A stretch of 19,873 nt of DNA from Spirochaetales bacterium (lineage in GTDB: Bacteria > Spirochaetota > Spirochaetia > DSM-2461): contig PDRU01000123.1 in assembly GCA_002748225.1 (NCBI GenBank), positions 1 to 19,873 of the forward strand, in the 5' to 3' direction. The notes under the pieces were generated by a model. That model saw only the letters and a program-made list of their open reading frames with translations. It was not told the DNA's origin and did not search any database. This document shows, piece by piece, positions 6,956 through 13,527 of the stretch (position 1 is its first letter; each line of letters begins with the position of its first letter). The position numbers and the translations under genes are program-made.

Positions 6956-7913
6956 TAAGATACTCTGCGGTGTTGACCTTGGCGGCACCAAACTGTCTAT
7001 AGGGCTGTTTTCTCTCAAAGCAGAACTTGTTTCTGAATGTACCGTAACGGATCATACAGCTCTCAGCGGCGACGAAACCGTACATTATACGGCTGAACTT
7101 GTAAAATCACTGCTCAAAAAAGAAGGAAAGCAATTTTCTGATTTAACCGGTGTAGGCGTAGGCGTTGCCGGACATATCAACTTCCAGGAAGGACTTATTA
7201 TTACCAGCAGCAATTTCCCTGGAACTTACAGGAATTATCCTTTCAAAAACAAACTTCAACAGCTGCTCGATGCACCGGTTTTTCTGGATAATGACGCCAA
7301 TGCCCAGGCTTTTGGCGAATATCTCTTTGGAGCCGGGCAGGGCCGGGATAACATGGTATTTCTTACTGTGAGTACCGGCGTAGGCTCCGGTATTATAGTT
7401 AAAGGCAAATTACTCCATGGCCATTCCGGATTTGCAGGGGAAATAGGTCATACAATAGTAAAACCTGAAAGCAGAATACGCTGCACGTGCGGAAATTACG
7501 GGTGTCTTATGGCTTTGTGCGGCACACTGGGTTTCTCGGACAGATATAAGTACTGCCTGCAAGACGGTATGGAGTCAAATCTCGGCATAAAAGCTGAGAA
7601 TGTCCCGCATATTGACGGCAAGTTTCTGGAACAGGGACTGAAAGCCGGAGACAAAATATCCCGGCAGATATTTGAAGAAACGGCAAATTATATTGGCATT
7701 GGCATTTACAACATATATCAAACGCTCAATCCCCAGACCGTAGTTCTTGGAGGAGGATTAATGAAACTGGGGAATGAGTTTTTCAATATTATAGAATCCC
7801 GGTTTGAGTCTCTGGTTCAGAATATGGTCTGGGACAAACTTGAAATTGTCCCTGCCTCACTGGGTGTCCTTTCCGGCATGCTGGGCGCTGCTGCCCTGAC
7901 CCTGGGAAAATGA
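6948..7913 (+). CDS. ROK-family sugar kinase, probably for a 1,5-anhydrohexitol
   Basis: The cytosolic ROK kinase has 321 residues, the normal length, and would phosphorylate the sugar delivered by the adjacent ABC transporter. Visible motifs are the phosphate loop DLGGTK (D10-K15), the sugar-binding and catalytic pair N115-D116 in LDNDANA, GEIGH (E165, H168), and the zinc motif C179-T-C181-G-x-x-G-C186. The residue two after C186 is Met188; ROK glucokinases and fructokinases have Glu there (GCLE), which contacts the O1/O2 side of the sugar. Its loss in an otherwise intact enzyme suggests a substrate without a normal anomeric hydroxyl. It is the first main gene of an operon with the ABC genes, 29 bp before the ATPase. 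Kinase family: near certain. Anhydroglucitol specificity: inference from M188 and the YbiW-type enzyme nearby. Confidence 0.93.
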   Translation: MADKILCGVDLGGTKLSIGLFSLKAELVSECTVTDHTALSGDETVHYTAELVKSLLKKEGKQFSDLTGVGVGVAGHINFQEGLIITSSNFPGTYRNYPFKNKLQQLLDAPVFLDNDANAQAFGEYLFGAGQGRDNMVFLTVSTGVGSGIIVKGKLLHGHSGFAGEIGHTIVKPESRIRCTCGNYGCLMALCGTLGFSDRYKYCLQDGMESNLGIKAENVPHIDGKFLEQGLKAGDKISRQIFEETANYIGIGIYNIYQTLNPQTVVLGGGLMKLGNEFFNIIESRFESLVQNMVWDKLEIVPASLGVLSGMLGAAALTLGK

Positions 7914-7942
7914 ATAATTAAAACCCTATAAGGTGGTATTTT

Positions 7943-9436
7943 ATGGATAAAACTGACGCCATTCTTTCTATAAGGGAAGTAAGCAAGTCTTTTCCTGGAG
8001 TTAAAGCTTTAAACAAAGTATCCATTGATGTTCAACGAGGCTCAATACACGGAATAGTTGGTGAAAACGGTGCCGGGAAATCGACACTTATGAAAATTCT
8101 TTCCGGTGTATACAAAAGAGATTCAGGAACTATTATTTTTGACGGAGAAGAAATAGGTTCAACCACTCCCCGCCATGCAATGGAGATGGGCTTAAGTATT
8201 ATCTACCAGGAGCTTAATCTGGTTAACACCATGACCGTGGGCGAAAACATTTTCCTGGGCCGTTTCCGCAGCATGAAGGGAATGAAAAATATTCATAATA
8301 CTGCCAGAAAAATTCTGGACGACATTGGTTCAAACATCAGCACCTATACTCTGGTAGATGATTTAAGTGTTTCCCATAAACAAATGGTGGAAATTGCCAA
8401 GGCTCTCTCTTTTGATTCCAAACTGATAATAATGGATGAGCCCAGCAGCAGCCTTACCCAGGATGAAATGAAAGAGCTGGCAAAAATTATTCACCATCTG
8501 AAGAACGAAGGTCTTTCCATTATTTACATCAGTCACAAGCTGGATGAAATTCTCGATTTCTGCGACACAGTAACGGTAATGCGTGACGGAACTGTCATTG
8601 CAACGAACCCTATCAGCCAGATAACCCGCAAAAAAATGATTTCCCAGATGGTAGGCAGATCTTTTGAGAAGGAATTTCCTGAACGTCCCCGCTGTACCGG
8701 AAAGACCATACTTAAAATAAAAAACCTCAACACCCTCAAGCTCAATGATATTTCATTTGAACTCAAAAAAGGTGAAATTCTGGGACTTGTCGGTTTGGTA
8801 GGAGCGGGGCGTACAGAAATTGTCCGGGCAATTTTCGGCGCAGACAAGGTTCATGGCCATGAAATTCAAATGGAAGGCCAAACTCTGCAGATTAGAAAGC
8901 CTGCCGATGCCATGAAAAAGGGCATTTGCCTGGTACCTGAAGACAGAAAACAGCAAGGGCTTATCTTACCCTTCTCGGTAGAATCCAACATATCCATTGC
9001 AAGTCTTAACAAGATTTTTGTTCACGGCTTTCTTGACAAATCTATTGAGAAGGAAATTGCAGATAAACATGTCAAAAGCCTCGGGGTTAAAACACCTTCA
9101 ATAAAGACACAGATAGAATACCTCTCCGGAGGGAATCAACAGAAATGCATTGTCGGCAGGTGGATGGAACTCAACCCTAAGGTGCTTATTATGGACGAAC
9201 CCACCCGGGGCATAGATGTGGGCGCGAAATATGAAATCTATCTGTTAATGAAGCAAATAGCCGAAAACGGAGGCTCCATTATTCTTATATCGTCCGAACT
9301 TCCGGAGGTTCTCAGTATGAGTAACAGGGTATTAACAATCTGTGATGGACGTATTACGGGGGAATTCAACCCGGAGGAATCATCCGCTAATGAAATTATG
9401 GATAAAGCTTTCGCTTTTTCAGGGCAAGACAATTAA
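7943..9436 (+). CDS. CUT2 sugar ABC transporter, duplicated ATPase (RbsA/MglA type)
   Basis: This 497-residue protein carries two fused ABC domains and energises import of a monosaccharide-type ligand. Domain 1 has Walker A GENGAGKST (40-48), the family-typical LSVSHKQMVEIAKAL signature and Walker B LIIMDEPSSS (about 168). Domain 2 has the usual degenerate Walker A (GLVGAGRTE), signature LSGGNQQK (from 394) and Walker B LIMDEPTRGID (about 414-424). A degenerate second P-loop is normal in this class. An AAGGTGG ribosome site precedes the ATG, and the next gene begins 2 bp after the stop. CUT2 systems import ribose, galactose, xylose, inositol and related polyols, so a cyclic polyol such as anhydroglucitol fits. 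Confidence 0.95.
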   Translation: MDKTDAILSIREVSKSFPGVKALNKVSIDVQRGSIHGIVGENGAGKSTLMKILSGVYKRDSGTIIFDGEEIGSTTPRHAMEMGLSIIYQELNLVNTMTVGENIFLGRFRSMKGMKNIHNTARKILDDIGSNISTYTLVDDLSVSHKQMVEIAKALSFDSKLIIMDEPSSSLTQDEMKELAKIIHHLKNEGLSIIYISHKLDEILDFCDTVTVMRDGTVIATNPISQITRKKMISQMVGRSFEKEFPERPRCTGKTILKIKNLNTLKLNDISFELKKGEILGLVGLVGAGRTEIVRAIFGADKVHGHEIQMEGQTLQIRKPADAMKKGICLVPEDRKQQGLILPFSVESNISIASLNKIFVHGFLDKSIEKEIADKHVKSLGVKTPSIKTQIEYLSGGNQQKCIVGRWMELNPKVLIMDEPTRGIDVGAKYEIYLLMKQIAENGGSIILISSELPEVLSMSNRVLTICDGRITGEFNPEESSANEIMDKAFAFSGQDN

Positions 9437-9438
9437 TT

Positions 9439-10419
9439 ATGAAAGAAAAACAACTGCAGAAATTCAAGCCTGATTACAGGAATCTCTTTCAGAAACATCT
9501 GGTTCTGGTTCTTATAGGATTATTGATTCTTGTAACCATCATTGTTGAGCCGAAGTTCTTTACTCTCGGCAATTTCACCAACATAATGCGCCAGTTCGGT
9601 CCGCTGATAATGCTTGCAATGGGCATGACCTTTGTCATTATCGGAGGATTTATAGACCTCTCCGTAGCAGGCATTATGTCGCTTACAGCGGTAATAACAC
9701 TCTCGTTAATTGAACCGCTGGGACAGGTTCCGGCCTTAATTGCCGGACTGCTGATTGGAACTGCCGCGGGCTTTTTGAACAGCCTTATTATGCTTTCCAG
9801 CGGCGCCCTTACTCAGGCTGAAGGGCTGTTTATCAGCTATGGAATGAGCATTGTTTACGGAGGAACAGCTCTGTTGTACACCGGCGGTGTAACAAAACAT
9901 ATGAGCTACATTACGGTTAACTATTCCCTGTTTACTGCCATTGGTACCGGAACCGTAGGTGTATTTTCCGTATCATTTCTGATTTTCCTGGGCTTTCTGG
10001 CAATTCTCTACATTTTTCAGAACAAAACCTACATGGGGCGTGCCATCAGTCTTGTAGGCGGCAACAAGGTAGCGGCCAGACTGGCCGGAGTTCCCATAGG
10101 TAAAAGCATAATGATGATTTATACCATCTCCGGTTTTATGGCAGCTGCCGGAGCTATTGTTCTGTTCTCAAGAGTAACCACGGCCTCTCCGGTTCTTGGA
10201 CGGGGTTTCGACCTGAATGCCATTCTTGCGGTTGTTGTAGGCGGAACTTCATTGAGCGGAGGAAAAGGAAATGTTCTTCGTACAGTTGTTGGAACCATGC
10301 TTGTTATTCTACTGGCTAACTGCATGAATCTTTTGGGCGTAACAGTTTACATGCAAAATGTAATGAAAGGCCTTATTCTGATGCTGGCCATATGGCTGGA
10401 CAGCCGGAAAGGAATATAA
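9439..10419 (+). CDS. CUT2 sugar ABC transporter permease 1 (RbsC type)
   Basis: A 326-residue inner-membrane permease of the BPD_transp_2 family, with about eight to ten hydrophobic helices. The family signature is clear: MTFVIIGGFIDLSVAGIMSL near the N-terminus and VVGGTSLSGGKGN in the late cytoplasmic loop that meets the ATPase. The start follows the ATPase stop by only 2 bp and has a poor ribosome site, so translational coupling is likely. It pairs with the next gene to form a heterodimeric channel. Length and motifs are complete. Confidence 0.94.
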   Translation: MKEKQLQKFKPDYRNLFQKHLVLVLIGLLILVTIIVEPKFFTLGNFTNIMRQFGPLIMLAMGMTFVIIGGFIDLSVAGIMSLTAVITLSLIEPLGQVPALIAGLLIGTAAGFLNSLIMLSSGALTQAEGLFISYGMSIVYGGTALLYTGGVTKHMSYITVNYSLFTAIGTGTVGVFSVSFLIFLGFLAILYIFQNKTYMGRAISLVGGNKVAARLAGVPIGKSIMMIYTISGFMAAAGAIVLFSRVTTASPVLGRGFDLNAILAVVVGGTSLSGGKGNVLRTVVGTMLVILLANCMNLLGVTVYMQNVMKGLILMLAIWLDSRKGI

Positions 10420-10421
10420 TT

Positions 10422-11375
10422 ATGAAGAAAATTCAGTTACTGAAAATGGCCACCCGCCAAAAAGCCTTATTGACAGTACTGGCAATATTCTGCCTTATGC
10501 TGTTCTTCAAAACCAACTTTTTTACGGCTTTTAATCTTCTGGACATGCTCAACTCAGCCTCCATTCTAATGATTGTAGCCTTTGGACTGACCATGGTTAT
10601 TATAGCCGGCGGCATTGACCTTTCAGTCGGCGGAACCCTGGTTGTGGCCGGAATATTAACCATTCAGCTGATGGATTACATGCCTCTGGGGCTGGCAATT
10701 ATCCTCGCAATGCTTTCAGGTGTCCTTATTGGAGCAATAAACGGTTACCTGGCTGTTTATCAGAAAACAGAACCTCTTATCATAACCCTGGGTATGGGCC
10801 TGGTACTCACGGGTGTTGGGCAGCAGCTGACAGACGCACATCCCATTTCGGCAAAGGGAATGGAGTTCATGATGATCAGTAACGGCTACTTTTTTGGCAA
10901 GATACCCAATCTGGTAGTTTTTATGCTTGCAGTTCTTGTTATATTTTATGCCATTTTAAACTACAGCGGTTTCGGCCGTAACTGCTATGCCATTGGAGGC
11001 AATTACGACGTTGCTGAATATTCGGGTATCAATGTAAAACGTGTTAAAGCGGCAACATATGTTCTGAGCGGTCTTACCGCTGCCCTTGGCGGCATACTGC
11101 TTTCCTCAAAACTGAATTCCGGCTCATCCATATATGGAGAAACAACGGCACTGACAGTTATCAGCGCGGTTGTTGTAGGAGGAACATCTCTGGCTGGAGG
11201 TACAGGCGGTGTATTTCAGACATTTATGGGCCTTTTGGTATTTGCGGTAATGGAAAACGCCATGAACATGCTGGGAATTGACGCCTACGTGCAGATGATT
11301 CTCCGCGGTCTGGTCATTGTTACCATTCTGTATCTTGACAGCTACAGCCGCAAAAGAAAAAGGGAAACTGTTTAG
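10422..11375 (+). CDS. CUT2 sugar ABC transporter permease 2 (RbsC type)
   Basis: A second permease of the same family, 317 residues from ATG 10422 (MKKIQLLKM). I prefer this start to the in-frame ATG at 10392, which lies inside the preceding gene, because AAGGA sits 8-9 nt upstream and only 2 bp separate it from the previous stop. Signature segments are LTMVIIAGGIDLSVGGTL and VVVGGTSLAGGTGG. Two non-identical permeases per operon are common in this transporter class. It ends in TAG, so it needs release factor 1. A 49-bp gap with a hairpin separates it from the binding-protein gene. Confidence 0.93.
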   Translation: MKKIQLLKMATRQKALLTVLAIFCLMLFFKTNFFTAFNLLDMLNSASILMIVAFGLTMVIIAGGIDLSVGGTLVVAGILTIQLMDYMPLGLAIILAMLSGVLIGAINGYLAVYQKTEPLIITLGMGLVLTGVGQQLTDAHPISAKGMEFMMISNGYFFGKIPNLVVFMLAVLVIFYAILNYSGFGRNCYAIGGNYDVAEYSGINVKRVKAATYVLSGLTAALGGILLSSKLNSGSSIYGETTALTVISAVVVGGTSLAGGTGGVFQTFMGLLVFAVMENAMNMLGIDAYVQMILRGLVIVTILYLDSYSRKRKRETV

Positions 11376-11380
11376 TTATT

Positions 11381-11396
11381 TTAACCTTTTGGTTAA
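11381..11396. repeat. Intercistronic hairpin TTAACC-TTTT-GGTTAA
   Basis: A perfect 6-bp stem (11381-11386 with 11391-11396) and a 4-nt loop lie between permease 2 and the binding-protein gene, followed by TAAAAT rather than a T-run. The gap also carries a very strong ribosome site, TTAAGGAGGA. Such hairpins commonly protect or process mRNA so that the binding protein is made in excess over the permeases. It could also be a weak attenuator. Confidence 0.4.
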
Positions 11397-11424
11397 TAAA
11401 ATATGGAATCTTAAGGAGGAGACC

Positions 11425-12387
11425 ATGAAGAAAAAATTATTGACGGTTGTATTTGCTGTACTCCTGGCAGGAACAGCAACTGTGGCATTTGCGAACGGTG
11501 GAGCGGAGGGAAACTCTGACGGAGCCCTGCCGAAGGTAGGATTCCTGCCCGGTGATATGGCTAATGAATCACAGGCTTTCTCTGCTAAAATGTTTAAGAA
11601 ATACGCCGCCGATTACGGCTTTGAAGTTGTAATACTGGATGGAAAAGGCGATGCCCAGGTTCAGGCACAGGTTGTGACAAATGCCATTGCCCAGAATCTT
11701 AAAGCTATCTTTGTTAATCCCAACGATGTTAATTCCATTATTCCAAGCCTTATGCAGGCAAAAAAAGCCGGATTAATTGTAGGAATGTTCTCTTCAGATG
11801 TTCCGAAAGAAAGTGCCTCGGCTCGTGACTTCTTTGTGGGAGTAAACGATAATATGGCTGGAGAAGCTGCCGGCGATGCTTTTATAAATAAATTTCCCAA
11901 CGGCGCAAAAATTGTTGAGATAGGCGGCCAGGCTGGACATGATGCCCAGATAAAACGCCATGACGGATTCAATAAGCAGATAAAAGGAACATCTCTGGAA
12001 GTTATTGACTACAAAGCCACCCAGCAGTGGGCCACCGATCAGGCTATGGCCATTATGGAAGACATGATAACAAAACACGGCGATACCATTCAGGGTGTTT
12101 TCTGTCACTGGGACAACGGCGCAACCGGTGTCATAAGCGCACTTGATGCCGCTGGCATGAAAGATGTATTCATTGTTGGAGTAGACGGAAACAGGGCCGG
12201 CTTTGACCAGGTCAGAGAAGGTAAGCAAAGTGTTACCATTATGCAGAACTTTGAAAATATGGCGAAGAAAACACTTGGGTTTACCCGGGATATTCTGGAT
12301 GGCAAAACAATAGAACCTGTTAATTTCATTCCTCTGGACATTGTCAACCTCGATAATATTGACAATTTTACTGCTCCGGAATGGTAA
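11425..12387 (+). CDS. CUT2 sugar ABC transporter, periplasmic substrate-binding protein
   Basis: A 320-residue exported receptor of the ribose-binding class (Peripla_BP_4). ATG 11425 is chosen because AAGGAGGA lies just upstream (11413-11420) and it opens a classic signal peptide, MKKKLLTVVFAVLLAGTATV. Cleavage is predicted after AFA (residue 23), leaving NGGAEG, a mature start common in spirochaete binding proteins. Two-lobe type I features are visible: VGFLPGDMANESQAF (strand 1), AIFVNPNDVNSIIPSL, VGVNDNMAGEAAGDAF and GVFCHWDNGATGVISAL. It is the last gene of the operon and lies immediately before a strong terminator. The ligand is not readable from sequence; context points to a cyclic polyol. 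Confidence 0.95.
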   Translation: MKKKLLTVVFAVLLAGTATVAFANGGAEGNSDGALPKVGFLPGDMANESQAFSAKMFKKYAADYGFEVVILDGKGDAQVQAQVVTNAIAQNLKAIFVNPNDVNSIIPSLMQAKKAGLIVGMFSSDVPKESASARDFFVGVNDNMAGEAAGDAFINKFPNGAKIVEIGGQAGHDAQIKRHDGFNKQIKGTSLEVIDYKATQQWATDQAMAIMEDMITKHGDTIQGVFCHWDNGATGVISALDAAGMKDVFIVGVDGNRAGFDQVREGKQSVTIMQNFENMAKKTLGFTRDILDGKTIEPVNFIPLDIVNLDNIDNFTAPEW

Positions 12388-12420
12388 TGAAACCATAAAC
12401 CAAACCATTAAGGTATTACG

Positions 12421-12466
12421 GGGCTGTTGCAAAAATCTGAAAAGATTTGACCAACAGCCCTTTTTT
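12421..12466 (+). terminator. Rho-independent terminator of the kinase/ABC operon
   Basis: A 9-bp stem, GGGCTGTTG (12421-12429) with CAACAGCCC (12452-12460), encloses a second stem AAATCT/AGATTT with a GAAA tetraloop (12433-12448). T6 follows at 12461-12466. There is no T-tract in the reverse direction, so it serves the plus-strand operon only. It lies 34 bp after the binding-protein stop. Confidence 0.92.
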
Positions 12467-12487
12467 CAGGCTGTCAGGCTGTCAGGC
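12467..12487. repeat. Short tandem repeat CAGGCTGT at the 3' end of the activase gene
   Basis: Two full copies (12467-12474, 12475-12482) and a partial CAGGC copy follow directly after the terminator T-run. The TGA of the minus-strand activase gene falls within it (12482-12484). It may be replication slippage; no function is suggested. Confidence 0.5.
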
Positions 12488-13270
12488 ATCCAGCGGCAGA
12501 ATGCGGCAGCCGCTTTTACCGGCAAGATGCTGCAGTTCTTCAAATTTCTCAGCGGGAAGAGCCGAGAAAGTATCGGAGAACCTGTAAGGAAGCCCCAAGG
12601 CCCTGTATTTTGACTCAGCAAGCGGGTTGAAATTCAAAAGTTCCAGGGAAATATTACCCGGCAGATCCGCAACAAATTGAGAAACACCAGTAACATTTTC
12701 CCTGGAATCAGTAATACCGGGTATAAGAGGCAGACGGACAAGCAAGTCCTGACCGGTGGAAGCAACATATTTCAGGTTTTCAAGAATTATCTTATTATCA
12801 ACACCGGTGTATTTTTTGTGATTATCCCCGTCAAGCAGCTTCAAGTCCGCCATAATAAGATCAACAAGAGGAAGAACATCCGTAACAGTTTTCTGAGCGG
12901 CATAAAGCGTTGTTTCCAGGGCAGTATGTGCGTTTCTCAATTTACAAAGCCTGAAAACTTCTTTTACAAAATGAGCATGAACCAGAGGCTCTCCTCCGGA
13001 AAGCGTTACACCTCCTCCGGAAGTTTTATAAAAAACTTCATCCCTCAGCAGTTCTTCAGCCAGTTCCTCCGGAGAATAGTCATGACTGTCCCAGTGAAGG
13101 GAGCCTCCATAATTCCAAAGCGTGCGCTCAAAGTTTATACCTTCCGGATTCTGGCACCATACACAGGCCAGCGGACACCCTTTCAGAAAAGCTGTTGTCC
13201 GTATGCCCGGCCCGTCATGGAGCGCATAACGTTTAATATCGAATACAAGAACTCTGTTTTTGGAAATCAT
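12482..13270 (-). CDS. Radical-SAM glycyl-radical-enzyme activase (PflA/YbiY family), short form
   Basis: The product uses S-adenosylmethionine and a [4Fe-4S] cluster to install the glycyl radical on the enzyme encoded at 13528. Motifs are DGPGIRTTAFLKGC, the cluster motif C32-x3-C36-x2-C39 (WCQNPEG) and TSGGGVTLSGGEP (GGE at 92-94). At 262 residues it is shorter than most activases of non-PFL radical enzymes (about 300). Those carry one or two ferredoxin-type cysteine clusters between NPEG and the SGGG motif. Here NPEGINFERTLWNY runs straight into GGSLHWDSHDYSPEE with no cysteine. The second part resembles what usually follows a ferredoxin motif, so an in-frame loss around residue 54 is possible; genuine short activases such as PflA also exist. 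The gene is divergent from the radical enzyme and has no clear ribosome site. Confidence 0.9.
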   Translation of the reverse strand: MISKNRVLVFDIKRYALHDGPGIRTTAFLKGCPLACVWCQNPEGINFERTLWNYGGSLHWDSHDYSPEELAEELLRDEVFYKTSGGGVTLSGGEPLVHAHFVKEVFRLCKLRNAHTALETTLYAAQKTVTDVLPLVDLIMADLKLLDGDNHKKYTGVDNKIILENLKYVASTGQDLLVRLPLIPGITDSRENVTGVSQFVADLPGNISLELLNFNPLAESKYRALGLPYRFSDTFSALPAEKFEELQHLAGKSGCRILPLDA

Positions 13271-13315
13271 TTGAATATTCTGTTTATGCCAGTGACAATA
13301 ATATCTGTAGCAGTC

Positions 13316-13330
13316 TGGTTAAGGTAACCA
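13316..13330. promoter_or_regulatory. Inverted repeat TGGTTA-AGG-TAACCA in the activase/radical-enzyme gap
   Basis: A perfect 6-bp-arm palindrome with a 3-bp centre lies 46 bp upstream of the minus-strand activase start, in the 257-bp divergent gap. Size and place suit a repressor or activator site for the activase promoter. The half-site GGTTA also occurs in the hairpin at 11381-11396, with arms in the opposite order, which may be chance. Confidence 0.3.
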
Positions 13331-13467
13331 TATTTCATTACTTCACGTTCCCTCTGCCATACACGGTTTCAGTCTACCGTCTTGCATTTGAAACCATTTT
13401 ACAAATCATATAGAAGCCCAACAAGTGAATTTTGAAAAAAAATCATAAAAAACCGCAAAAAACCTCT

Positions 13468-13481
13468 TGCCAGCGCTTTCA
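13468..13481. promoter_or_regulatory. cre/LacI-type operator-like site upstream of the radical enzyme
   Basis: TGCCAGCGCTTTCA fits the catabolite-responsive consensus TGWNANCGNTNWCA at all fixed positions but one, and has an AGCGCT centre typical of LacI-family operators. It lies 47-60 bp upstream of the ATG at 13528. A reverse copy of ATCAAATA follows at 13497-13504. Spirochaetes usually lack classical CcpA, so another LacI-type regulator would be needed. Consensus similarity alone is weak evidence. Confidence 0.3.
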
Positions 13482-13527
13482 TTTGTAAGTAGAGTATATT
13501 TGATCTGAAAAAAACAGGGGGCCAAAA

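Noticed and set aside
11794..12432. 212-codon minus-strand open frame over the binding protein and terminator
   Set aside because: It is antisense to a complete CUT2 binding protein and runs into the terminator hairpin; no recognisable domain.
12677..13327. 216-codon plus-strand open frame opposite the activase
   Set aside because: The minus strand encodes the radical-SAM CX3CX2C and GGE motifs; the plus frame is low-complexity shadow sequence.
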